64,000 bases of DNA from DATGMP01 sp035293565 (GTDB lineage Bacteria; Pseudomonadota; Alphaproteobacteria; BOG-932; Roseiterribacteraceae), in the NCBI GenBank assembly GCA_035293565.1, contig DATGMP010000036.1, positions 44,393 through 108,392 of the forward strand, given 5' to 3'. The notes below the pieces were generated by a model. It ran no database searches. It had not been told where the DNA came from and saw only the letters and a program-made list of their open reading frames with translations. The translations under genes and the position numbers were made by a program. How positions within the stretch are numbered: position 1 is the first letter of the stretch; every line of letters starts with the position of its first letter. This document shows positions 1 through 7,951 of the stretch, piece after piece.

Positions 1-271
1 GTCCGCCGAGGCCGGCCTCGCGGCGAAGGAAGAGCTGGCGCTCGTTTACCGCGCCATTAACGAGCTGCCGCCCAAATGTCGGCGGGTTTTCTTGCTGTTG
101 CGGTTCGAAGGCATGTCCTTCAAGGAGGTCGCGGCGGAGATGCGGTTGTCGCAGACGATGGTCCGCAAATACGCGTTCCGCGCGCTCGAATATTGCCAAA
201 TGCGCGTCCGGTGCGAATCCGACGGGCTCGAACGTCAGTATTCTTTGGGACGATCGAGCGGACGCCGATGA
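1..271 (+). CDS. ECF RNA polymerase sigma factor, FecI type (3' part only)
   Basis: The visible 89 codons (frame beginning at base 2) are the C-terminal region 4 of an extracytoplasmic-function sigma factor. ELPPKCRRVFLLLRFEGMSF followed by KEVAAEMRLSQTMVRKY is the typical -35-recognising helix-turn-helix seen in FecI-like sigma factors. The start lies outside the window. Its stop codon overlaps the ATG of the fecR-like gene (ATGA), so the two are translationally coupled. By family knowledge it would be activated by the FecR partner when the outer-membrane transducer encoded next (1363-3825) binds its ligand, and would transcribe that receptor gene. The ligand may be a ferric siderophore or another compound; the sequence does not say. 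Confidence 0.88.
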   Translation, partial: SAEAGLAAKEELALVYRAINELPPKCRRVFLLLRFEGMSFKEVAAEMRLSQTMVRKYAFRALEYCQMRVRCESDGLERQYSLGRSSGRR

Positions 272-1281
272 AACACGCCTCTCAACGCGACACGCTGGCG
301 GACAAGGCCGCCCGATGCCTGCTTTGCTTGGAGGACCCGGAGGCGCTGCCGCTCGACAGGCTGCGCTGGCAGGCTTGGCTGGCTGAGAGCCCTGCGCATC
401 GTGCGGCTTACGAAGCTTGCAAGGCGCTGTGGAGCCTGGAGCCATCTCCCGGGCTCGTCTGGCCGACGCGGGAGGAACTCGCGCGCGATCCTTATCGGGG
501 CGACGGGCCGATCCCGATCGGGGGATTCTCCGCCACCAAGCCCAATCGTCGCTTCGGGACGACGGGTGCGGTCCTCGCGATCTCGGCGATGGTGATTGCA
601 GGAGCGACTTGGCTCTGGCCGAGGACGCCGAAAGCCGAGATTCGGCTGGTCGTAACCGCGCGGGCGGAGCAGAAGCAGCTTCGCCTGGCCGACGGATCCG
701 AGATTCTGCTCGGGCCCGAATCGCGATTGCAGATGCGTTACGGCCCCACCGAGCGGCGCTTCGACCTTGAAGGCGGCGAGGCGATCTTCACGATCGCGCA
801 CGATCCGGCGCGACCGGTCCGGGTCTTCGCCGGGTCCGGCTGGATCGAGGATATCGGTACCGCCTTCAGCGTGCAAAATGGGAAAGACGGCACCACGGTG
901 GCGGTGATCCAAGGCGAGGTCGCGGTGACATCCGGCGCGGGAAAAGCCGATCCGGTCAAGCTCGAACCCAACCAGGAACTCACTTACGGGGCGGCACCGG
1001 GACCGATCCGCGCGACCGACTCCGCGCTCGCCACCGGTTGGAGCCGTGGGCAGTTCGCCTATATCGACCGGCCGCTGGGCGAGGTTCTGGCCGATCTCAG
1101 GCGCTATTCGCTGAAGGATATCGTGGCCCGCGACCCGGCGGTCGAGGCGCTGCGCTACACCGGCACGATCTCGGTCGATCATCTCGATCAGTGGGCCGCC
1201 GGGCTGGCGCGGGTCTATCCCATCCGGGTCGAAAGTGGGGACGGCCGCCTGATACTCGCGAGCGCGGCCGGCACGAAATAA
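268..1281 (+). CDS. FecR-family anti-sigma/sigma regulator, inner membrane
   Basis: This 337-residue protein relays the state of the TonB-dependent transducer to the ECF sigma factor. An N-terminal cytoplasmic DUF4880-like segment (about residues 10-55, with RLRWQAWLAESPAHRAAYE) is followed by one membrane helix (about 98-117, AVLAISAMVIAGATWLW). The periplasmic FecR domain spans about 125-225, and a C-terminal STN-binding/DUF4974-like part lies around 270-330. I chose ATG 268 over the upstream in-frame start at 76 because 268 overlaps the sigma-factor stop as ATGA and gives a clean domain start; the upstream stretch is out-of-frame sigma coding sequence. The order sigma, fecR, transducer is the standard cell-surface-signalling arrangement. 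Confidence 0.9.
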   Translation: MKHASQRDTLADKAARCLLCLEDPEALPLDRLRWQAWLAESPAHRAAYEACKALWSLEPSPGLVWPTREELARDPYRGDGPIPIGGFSATKPNRRFGTTGAVLAISAMVIAGATWLWPRTPKAEIRLVVTARAEQKQLRLADGSEILLGPESRLQMRYGPTERRFDLEGGEAIFTIAHDPARPVRVFAGSGWIEDIGTAFSVQNGKDGTTVAVIQGEVAVTSGAGKADPVKLEPNQELTYGAAPGPIRATDSALATGWSRGQFAYIDRPLGEVLADLRRYSLKDIVARDPAVEALRYTGTISVDHLDQWAAGLARVYPIRVESGDGRLILASAAGTK

Positions 1282-1362
1282 TCCTTTCCGGTGCGAAATC
1301 GCGACCTTCATCCGTCTTATCAGTCGGCGGGTCAAAGAGCCCGCGCGCCAAGGGAGGGATAC

Positions 1363-3825
1363 GTGAGAAAGTCAGCGCGAATCGCCGGCATTTCGGCTGT
1401 GCTCGGATTTTTGTCGGCAACATCGCTGGCCGAGCCGGTGAAGTTCGATATACCGGCGCAGGACCTGGCCTCGGCGCTGATCGCATTCTCGAATCAGTCC
1501 CACATCCAGGTGACAGTCGGGCCCGATGCGGCGTCGGGGCGGACGGCGCCCGCTGTCGCCGGCGCAATGGAGCCTACCGAAGCGCTGCAGCGCCTGATCG
1601 GCAACGGTCTCTCCTATGAATTCGTCGACCCGAAGACGGTGGTTGTTCGCCGCCTACAGCGGGCATCGATGACGGCGGACCCGCCGCGCGCCGATCCGCC
1701 GCCCCCGGGTCAGGCGCTGGAGGAGATCGTCGTCACGGCGACCAAGACTGGTGCAACCGCGCTGCAGTCCACGCCGATCGCGATCACGAGCTTCACAAGC
1801 CGTCAGCTCGACACACGGGCGATCGATAACATCACCGGCCTTGTGAGCTACACGCCCGGTCTTCAGATCAGCGACCTGTCCGGCTATGCGCAGCTCTATA
1901 TCCGCGGCGTCGGGTCGAACACGGTCTATATCGGCTCCGACCCCAGCACGACCGTGCATCTGGACGGCGTCTATCTCGCACGGCCTCTCTCCTATTTCAC
2001 CGATTTCCTGGATGTCGAGGATATCGAGGTTCTGCGCGGACCGCAGGGCACGCTCTATGGTCGGAACTCCGTCGGCGGCACGATCCTCATCAATTCGCGT
2101 AAGCCGTCCGAGACGCCGGGTGGCGAGCTGCAGATCTCGGTCGGCAATTACGGCGAATACAGCATCAAGGGCTATATCACCGGGCCGATCGCCGATACGG
2201 GGATTCTCGGGAGCTTGGCGGTGAACCGCCTGGCGCACGACGCTTATCTCTATAACATCTCGACCGGCGGCGGCGTCGAGGACCAGGATACTTACGGCTT
2301 TCGCGGACAGCTGCTCTTCCCGATCACGGACCGCGGCAGCCTGACCGTCCGTGCCGATTACTCGAAAGAAGACGACGCGCTCGGCGCCTATCCGAAGTTG
2401 CTCGCGCGTACCTTCAGCCCGCTCGACAACTCGATCCTCGGCGATTTCCATAAGGTCTCGATGAATCTGGCAAACGAGACCATCGAGGAGAATTACGGCT
2501 TCGCGGCCGATCTGAAATATCAGATCACGGACGACATCGATTTTCGCTCGCTCTCGGCCTTCCGCTCCTTCCGCGGCTCTATCATGAGCGATGCGGATTC
2601 GAGCGCGCTCAACTTTCTCCACACGACCGAGGGGCCGATCGCCGAGCGGCAATATAGCGAGGAGGTGAACCTCCACGGCAAGTTCGACGCGCTCGACCTC
2701 TTCCTCGGCGGCTTCTATTTCCGCGAGAATGATCGCGAGCCGCTGACCGTTGCGATCTTTCCGCCGATATTCCCCGTGGGCGTCAGCCACATTCAGCGCC
2801 CCACATTGGAGGACGAATCCTACGCGTTGTTCGGGCAGGGCGAATATCATTTGACCGACCAACTGTCGCTGATCGCCGGCATTCGTTGGACTCACGAATC
2901 CAAGGACTATCGGCTCTCCGATTTCTGGACGATCTCGACATCCTTCGATCCGGCGGTGGCGGAGACCGGACCGCTCTTCCCGATTCCGGCATTCAATGTG
3001 AACGCGAACCGCTCGGCCAGCGCCTGGACGCCCAAATTCGGCATCAACTACAAGCCGGTCGATAACATACTGCTCTACGTGTCGGCGACGCGAGGCTTCA
3101 AGAGCGGCGGCTTCGACTATGGCGCGCCGGATGCAATCGACGCGTCGCGCGGTTATTCGCCCGAATATCTCTGGTCATACGAGATCGGCGCGAAGACCGA
3201 TTGGCTCGACCGGCGGCTGCGTCTGAACGTTGACGGGTTCTATTACGATTACACCGATCTGCAGGTTGAGCTCTTCGTACCGCCGGCCAACGCCATCACC
3301 GAGAATGCGGCGACAGCCGAGGTGAAAGGGATCGAAGCGGAGTTCGAGGCGCTGCCGCTGCCGGAATTGAATCTATTCCTCAACGTCGCTTATCTCGACG
3401 CGACCTATTCGAAATATCCGGCTGCCTTCACGACGGCCTTTGGCGCATTCGATGCGAGCGGCAAATTCCTGAACCATGCGCCTGAATGGTCGATCACCGT
3501 CGGCGGTACCTATACTTGGGATATCGGCGATTGGGGTTCGATCTATGCGGGCGCCGATTTCCATTTCCAGACGACCGAATTTTTCACGCCGGCCAACGAC
3601 GGGGTGAACGGCGTTTCGGGCTATATCGAGAAGCAAGGCCCGTTCGGCCTGCTCAATGCTCGCATCGGCTGGGACAGCGAGGACCGCCTGTGGGGTGCCG
3701 CCTTCATCATGAATAACCTGACCGATCGAGACTACATCACCGGTACCGCGAGCTACGGCGCCGCGATCGCCGGCCGTCCGGGCGATCCCCGGACCTTCCG
3801 CGCCGAGGTGACGCGCAAGTTTTGA
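1363..3825 (+). CDS. TonB-dependent outer-membrane receptor with STN signalling domain
   Basis: An 820-residue beta-barrel receptor of the FecA transducer type. GTG 1363 is preceded by AGGGAGGG and begins a clear signal peptide (VRKSARIAGISAVLGFLSAT, cleaved near SLA/EP). Residues about 24-105 form the STN domain (KFDIPAQDLASALIAFSNQ) that contacts FecR. A TonB box/plug start (LEEIVVTATK) follows, then the plug (VEVLRGPQGTLYGRNSVGGT-like segment) and a barrel ending in aromatic F (VTRKF). An earlier in-frame start at 1291 would place 24 unlikely residues ahead of the signal peptide. With the sigma/FecR genes immediately upstream it should both import and sense its ligand. The plug and barrel resemble the large sphingomonad-type group often linked to catabolic genes, so a non-siderophore ligand is plausible. 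Confidence 0.93.
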   Translation: MRKSARIAGISAVLGFLSATSLAEPVKFDIPAQDLASALIAFSNQSHIQVTVGPDAASGRTAPAVAGAMEPTEALQRLIGNGLSYEFVDPKTVVVRRLQRASMTADPPRADPPPPGQALEEIVVTATKTGATALQSTPIAITSFTSRQLDTRAIDNITGLVSYTPGLQISDLSGYAQLYIRGVGSNTVYIGSDPSTTVHLDGVYLARPLSYFTDFLDVEDIEVLRGPQGTLYGRNSVGGTILINSRKPSETPGGELQISVGNYGEYSIKGYITGPIADTGILGSLAVNRLAHDAYLYNISTGGGVEDQDTYGFRGQLLFPITDRGSLTVRADYSKEDDALGAYPKLLARTFSPLDNSILGDFHKVSMNLANETIEENYGFAADLKYQITDDIDFRSLSAFRSFRGSIMSDADSSALNFLHTTEGPIAERQYSEEVNLHGKFDALDLFLGGFYFRENDREPLTVAIFPPIFPVGVSHIQRPTLEDESYALFGQGEYHLTDQLSLIAGIRWTHESKDYRLSDFWTISTSFDPAVAETGPLFPIPAFNVNANRSASAWTPKFGINYKPVDNILLYVSATRGFKSGGFDYGAPDAIDASRGYSPEYLWSYEIGAKTDWLDRRLRLNVDGFYYDYTDLQVELFVPPANAITENAATAEVKGIEAEFEALPLPELNLFLNVAYLDATYSKYPAAFTTAFGAFDASGKFLNHAPEWSITVGGTYTWDIGDWGSIYAGADFHFQTTEFFTPANDGVNGVSGYIEKQGPFGLLNARIGWDSEDRLWGAAFIMNNLTDRDYITGTASYGAAIAGRPGDPRTFRAEVTRKF

Positions 3826-3834
3826 GGATCTGCG

Positions 3835-4347
3835 ATGGCGGCCGACATCGGAAGTCTCGATCGCCGCATCGCGGCGCTCGAGGATGCCGCGCGCATCAAA
3901 GAGCTGAAGCTCGCCTATTTCATGAATTGTGATCTCAAGCGGCCGGAAGAGGTGGCGGCCTGCTTCACGCCGGACGCGGTCATTGATTACGAGAATGTCG
4001 GCCGGTTCGATCTGGCACAGTATCTCGACGTCTATCGTCGATTCGGTTGTCGGCCGACACAGCTCGATGCACATCACGCCGGCGCGCCGTCGATCACGAT
4101 GACCGGACTTGATACGGCGAAGGGCGTTTGGCCGCTGCATTATGTCGGCGTCGATCTTGATGCGCGGACGATGCGGCAGGTAAACGGCGTCTATTACGAC
4201 GAATATATACGCGTCGGCTGGCGTTGGCTCATCAGCGTGACGGTGATGCGCCTCTTCTCGGTGATCGTGAGCCAAATCGGCAATGAAGGCAGCGTTTCGA
4301 TCACATCCTTAGGACAGGAATCAGGACCGGCCTTCCGGATCGATTAG
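3835..4347 (+). CDS. SnoaL-like (NTF2-fold) protein
   Basis: A 170-residue protein of the SnoaL/NTF2-like alpha+beta cone fold. The start IAALEDAARIKELKLAYFMN followed by CDLKRPEEVAACFTPDAVIDY is the diagnostic N-terminal helix, hinge and first strand. Members of this family act as small hydrolases, dehydratases, isomerases or non-enzymatic binding proteins, so no reaction can be assigned. It begins nine bases after the TonB receptor stop and is probably co-transcribed with it. A second, diverged family member follows (4380-4892). The pair suggests two steps, or a heteromer, on the compound taken up by the receptor; that is inference. Confidence 0.75.
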   Translation: MAADIGSLDRRIAALEDAARIKELKLAYFMNCDLKRPEEVAACFTPDAVIDYENVGRFDLAQYLDVYRRFGCRPTQLDAHHAGAPSITMTGLDTAKGVWPLHYVGVDLDARTMRQVNGVYYDEYIRVGWRWLISVTVMRLFSVIVSQIGNEGSVSITSLGQESGPAFRID

Positions 4348-4379
4348 GGTCACAATGAATGCTGTTTACAGGAGGGACG

Positions 4380-4892
4380 ATGACTTCGTCAGATGATCGT
4401 CGGCTGCAGCGTCTCGAGGATATCGAGGCGATCCGTAAGCTTAAGGCGCGCTATTTGAATGCGTGCGACCAGAAGGATCCGGAGCGCGTCCGCTCTTGTT
4501 TCGCGAACGGACATGTGGTGGTCGATTGCGAATATCGCGGCATGTTCGATACGGCTGACGAATTCGTCGCTTACTATACAGGCGCGGCCTGCCATGATTT
4601 CGTGTTCGACAAGCATCAGGCCGGAAATGCCGAAATCGACATCATCGACGAAGCGCATGCTCGCGCCCTCTGGTGTCTCGACTACCGCAACGTCAACACG
4701 CGCGACCGGACGCTCACGCTGATGAGCGTCTTCTATCACGACAGCTATGAGAAGGTCGGCGGCGAATGGAAGATCGTCGCGTCGCGAACGGAATTCAAGA
4801 CCGTTCTGGTCTGCAGCTATTCATCCGGTGCGCTCGAAGCGCTCGTGGCGGGCCGCGCCGAGTCCGACCCGCCGCTGCGCAAGGCGAGCTAA
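4380..4892 (+). CDS. SnoaL-like (NTF2-fold) protein, second copy
   Basis: A 170-residue NTF2-fold protein, similar in size and layout to its upstream neighbour: RRLQRLEDIEAIRKLKARYL then NACDQKDPERVRSCFANG. ATG 4380 is chosen over 4359 because GGAGGG sits just upstream at the right spacing. The C-terminal half keeps the pattern W...DYRNVNTRDRTLTLMSVFYHDSYEKVGGEWKI, the usual last beta strands of SnoaL_4 domains. Its stop (4890-4892) directly abuts the stop of the convergent dioxygenase gene, leaving no room for a terminator. Function is unknown; a role on the receptor-imported substrate is inferred from position only. Confidence 0.78.
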   Translation: MTSSDDRRLQRLEDIEAIRKLKARYLNACDQKDPERVRSCFANGHVVVDCEYRGMFDTADEFVAYYTGAACHDFVFDKHQAGNAEIDIIDEAHARALWCLDYRNVNTRDRTLTLMSVFYHDSYEKVGGEWKIVASRTEFKTVLVCSYSSGALEALVAGRAESDPPLRKAS

Positions 4893-5765
4893 CTACTGCT
4901 GCACGACGCCGACGGGCTTCTGGCCTTTGGCCCACAGACGGTGCATCAGCCGGTCGTACTTTGTGTCGTCATAGAGCGTGCCGGTATGCAGCGTGCAGCG
5001 ATTATCCCACACCAGAACGTCGCCCACCTGCCATTTATGACGGTAGACGAAACGGTCCTGCGTGATGAAATCGACCAGCTCGTCGATCAGCTTCAGTCCC
5101 TCGGGATTGGGCATCCCGACTATTTCTTTGACAGTCCCGGTGCTGGCCCAGAGCGCACGGCGGCCGTTTGCCGGATGAACGCGGATCAGCGGATGAAAGA
5201 CGTCGGGATTCTCCGCCTTGAGCTGCGGGCTCAGCTCCATACGGCCATATTCCCGCGTCGACATGAAGTACTGATAGGAGTGATGTAGAACCAGCGGATC
5301 GAGCTGGCGCTTGCGTTCCTCAGGGAGCGCATCGTAGGCGGCGCATTGATCGGCCAGAAGCGTGTCGGAACCCTCGGGCGGCACCTCGACAGCGTAGAGC
5401 ATCGTGCACATCACCGGCACTTCCTTGTAGGAATAGTCGGTATGCCAGCCGACGCCGTCATTGTGCGCGCCGATCGGCGTGCCGTCGGGTCGCTTCTTGT
5501 TCGAGAGGATGTAGATCGGAGGATAGCCGGGCAAGGTGAATTGCTTCTGTGTATGGCCCTCCGGCTCGCCGAAGCGCGACATGAAATGTATCAGCTTCTC
5601 CGGAGTCATGTCCTGGCGGCGAAGCAGAATCGCGCCATGGTGGTTGAAGACGTCAACCACCGCATCGAGCGTCCCGTCATCGGCCTTGGCGAGGTCGATT
5701 CCCGATATCTCCGCGCCGAAACCGGGCTTGAGCTCGGTGATCGTCGTTCCGGGTATCGTGTCCAT
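4893..5765 (-). CDS. TauD/TfdA-family 2-oxoglutarate-dependent dioxygenase
   Basis: A 290-residue non-haem Fe(II)/2-oxoglutarate dioxygenase. The facial triad is visible as H108-x-D110 (GWHTDYS) and distal H260 (NRCTLHTG), with R276 (MHRLW) placed to bind the 2-oxoglutarate carboxylate. Enzymes of this family hydroxylate beside a heteroatom, releasing sulfite, phenol, amine or similar from sulfonates, aryloxyacetates and other acids. AAGGA precedes ATG 5765. It lies 15 bases downstream of a second TauD/TfdA gene, so the two are probably co-transcribed. The two proteins share family motifs but differ across most of their length, so they are paralogues rather than a recent duplication, and likely differ in substrate. 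Confidence 0.9.
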   Translation of the reverse strand: MDTIPGTTITELKPGFGAEISGIDLAKADDGTLDAVVDVFNHHGAILLRRQDMTPEKLIHFMSRFGEPEGHTQKQFTLPGYPPIYILSNKKRPDGTPIGAHNDGVGWHTDYSYKEVPVMCTMLYAVEVPPEGSDTLLADQCAAYDALPEERKRQLDPLVLHHSYQYFMSTREYGRMELSPQLKAENPDVFHPLIRVHPANGRRALWASTGTVKEIVGMPNPEGLKLIDELVDFITQDRFVYRHKWQVGDVLVWDNRCTLHTGTLYDDTKYDRLMHRLWAKGQKPVGVVQQ

Positions 5766-5780
5766 CTTGCTGATCCTTTG

Positions 5781-6593
5781 TCAGAAAGGCCTATCGCCGG
5801 CCACCGTCACTCGGTAACCGGAGCGCGTGTCGGGGAAATAGTCCCAGATGGCCTGATGCCAAGTGCAACGATTGTCCCAGAAGGCCACCGAGTTGGGCCG
5901 CCAGCGGAATCGGCACTGGAAATCCGGGTTGCTGCAATGTTTGTAGAGATAGCCCAGGATCGCGCTGCTCTCGTCCTTCGAGACGCCGATGATATGGGTC
6001 GTGTAGGACGGGTTGACGAAGATCAGCTTGCGGCCGCTCACCGGGTGAGTGCGGATCACCGGATGGATCGAACGCGGATATTTGCGGTCCGCATCGGGAA
6101 AGAGCGGCCGATAGACATGGTCCGCGTCATGCTCGGCGGTCAGCCCCTCCAGATAGGTCTTCATGCGGTCCGAGAGCCGGTCGTAGGCTGCATACATACT
6201 GGCGAAGATCGTATCGCCGCCTGTCTCCGGCACGGTCGGCAAATAGAGGATGCTGCCGAGCGGCGGCTCAGCATCGGCCGTCAGGTCCGAATGCCAGGAT
6301 TCGCCGGCGACGAATTTCGAGTTGCCGTCGGCATGAATGGCGACGATCTCCGGATGGTCGGTGAGGCCCGGCACGCCGGAATGAATGGCGAGCGGCCCGA
6401 AATGGCGGCCGAAGGCCTTATGGGCCTCGTGGCTCATGATCTGGTCGCGAAAGAAGATCACCTGATGCTGGATCAGCGCCTCGTGGATCTCATCCACTTG
6501 GCGGTTGCCGAGCGGCCTGCCCAGATCGGCGCCGAATATCTCGGCGCCGATGCGGCGCGTCAGCGGCCTCACCTCGATCGTATCGTAACCCAT
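5781..6593 (-). CDS. TauD/TfdA-family 2-oxoglutarate-dependent dioxygenase, second copy
   Basis: A 270-residue Fe(II)/2-oxoglutarate dioxygenase with H101-x-D103 (SWHSDLT), H246 (NRCTWHQ) and R261 (SGYRVTVAG), all the residues expected for an active TauD-like enzyme. The start segment (EVRPLTRRIGAEIFGADL) and the NRCTWHQAIWDY segment are closer to taurine/alpha-ketoglutarate dioxygenases of the TauD subgroup than the neighbouring gene is. It is the first gene of a dioxygenase pair and lies 132 bases downstream of an MFS transporter gene on the same strand. Substrate unknown; a sulfonate, an aryloxy acid or another carboxylate imported by the nearby carriers are possibilities. Confidence 0.9.
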   Translation of the reverse strand: MGYDTIEVRPLTRRIGAEIFGADLGRPLGNRQVDEIHEALIQHQVIFFRDQIMSHEAHKAFGRHFGPLAIHSGVPGLTDHPEIVAIHADGNSKFVAGESWHSDLTADAEPPLGSILYLPTVPETGGDTIFASMYAAYDRLSDRMKTYLEGLTAEHDADHVYRPLFPDADRKYPRSIHPVIRTHPVSGRKLIFVNPSYTTHIIGVSKDESSAILGYLYKHCSNPDFQCRFRWRPNSVAFWDNRCTWHQAIWDYFPDTRSGYRVTVAGDRPF

Positions 6594-6725
6594 CGGATTT
6601 CCCGCACCCTCCGCCGGGCTCGATCTGCCCGCCGCGGCGCCATTGCACCGTTCCGTACTGTCACATAGGCGCTCGACCGCGTCTTGTCAGCATACGCCCG
6701 GTCTCTTGATGAGTGTTCGCTTTGA

Positions 6726-7940
6726 TCAACCCGTTGAATTCGCTGGGACTAGGCCCCCGCGCCGCACCGGAGGCCGCAGCATGGCTGTTCCCGCGGCGGT
6801 TAGCGCCAATATTCCGGCCAGTCCGAAAAAGGACAGATCGAAGCGGCCGGTCAGATCGGCGACACGGCCCACAAGGGCCGGCCCCAAGACTGCGACGGTC
6901 GTAAAGAGCTGGTTGCTGCCGAATATTTGCGGATAGTTCGTCCGGCCGAAATATTCCTGTAGCGAGAGCGTCGTGGCGAGGAAGATCGTGCCATATCCGC
7001 CGCCTACGCCGATTGCGAAGACGATCAGGACCGGCAGCGAGGTTCCCTTGGCCAGGCCAACCATGCCGATCGTCTGAATGACAAGGCCCAGCACCAGCAG
7101 CGCCTTGACTCCGACGCGTCCGGCGATGCCGCCCATTAGAAGCGGAAAGGCGGCATGGCAGGAGGATTGGATGGAGAAGGTGATCACCGCGATCGTGGTC
7201 GAAACGCCGATCAGAGTCAGATAGGAAATCGTGAAGGCGTTGACGGTCGAGGCGATCAGATACGTAGCGGCGATCGCAGAGGCGATGATGTAGAATTGCG
7301 GCGTGCGAAGCGCCTCGGAGAGGGTCCAAGCGTTCGTTTCGTCCTCGAGGATTTCCGCCGCGCTTTCGACAGGCCGCTCACGGATGATCGAAACGGCGAT
7401 CGTCCCGGTGATCGCGATCAGGCCGGCCATCGTCCACCAATAGGCGCGCCAGCCGCCGAATCCCGCGATCGTCGTCTCGACCACCGTCGGCCAGAGCGCG
7501 CCGCCGAGGCCGCCCATTGCGAGATAGGCGCCGAACACGAGCGAGCGCCTCTGCTGGTCCCAGCCGCCCAGGATGTGCAAGGCCGGAACCGCGCCGATCA
7601 TGCTGAAGCCGACGCCGAGCAGCGTCGCGCCGATGTAATAGACGAGCGGCGTCGGACTTGCCGCCAATGTCCCGTAGGCCAGCAGCAGGGTCAGCACGCC
7701 GAGCAGGATCGTGACGCGCGCGTTCCAGCGTCGGATGGTTACCGCCGGCAGCATGCTCGACGTTCCGGCGGCGAGCGTCAGCAGCGTGAAGCCGATTCCC
7801 GCCTGGCCGAAATTCATGCCGAGCGACGGAATCATGTGCGGCAGGACGACACCCAGTGACGAGAAGGTCGTGCCCATCATGATGAGATAGAGCACGCCCG
7901 TCGCAAACAGCATCTTCAGCGTCGTCCAACGGAGCCGCAT
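6726..7940 (-). CDS. Major facilitator superfamily transporter
   Basis: A 404-residue inner-membrane carrier with about twelve hydrophobic helices, starting with LKMLFATGVLYLIMMGTTFSS. The N-half contains GGWDQQRRSLVFGAYLAMGG and the two halves are joined by a charged cytoplasmic loop (IRERPVESAAEILEDETNAW). An in-frame extension to 8060 would add 40 Arg-rich residues that are the amidohydrolase read out of frame; ATG 7940, 11 bases after that gene's stop, is better. It is the last gene of a likely MFS-amidohydrolase-MFS operon. Export or uptake cannot be told apart; the family and context favour uptake of an organic anion. Confidence 0.87.
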   Translation of the reverse strand: MRLRWTTLKMLFATGVLYLIMMGTTFSSLGVVLPHMIPSLGMNFGQAGIGFTLLTLAAGTSSMLPAVTIRRWNARVTILLGVLTLLLAYGTLAASPTPLVYYIGATLLGVGFSMIGAVPALHILGGWDQQRRSLVFGAYLAMGGLGGALWPTVVETTIAGFGGWRAYWWTMAGLIAITGTIAVSIIRERPVESAAEILEDETNAWTLSEALRTPQFYIIASAIAATYLIASTVNAFTISYLTLIGVSTTIAVITFSIQSSCHAAFPLLMGGIAGRVGVKALLVLGLVIQTIGMVGLAKGTSLPVLIVFAIGVGGGYGTIFLATTLSLQEYFGRTNYPQIFGSNQLFTTVAVLGPALVGRVADLTGRFDLSFFGLAGILALTAAGTAMLRPPVRRGGLVPANSTG

Positions 7941-7951
7941 CGCGGGTTCGA

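Noticed and set aside
1295..1316. GAAAT...CGTC as a FecI-type promoter for the first TonB receptor
   Set aside because: The spacing (13 bases) is too short for an ECF promoter, so I do not call it although a promoter is expected in 1282-1362.
5346..6668. A 440-codon open frame on the plus strand
   Set aside because: Lies opposite both TauD/TfdA genes, whose active-site motifs are intact; no ribosome-binding site or domain.
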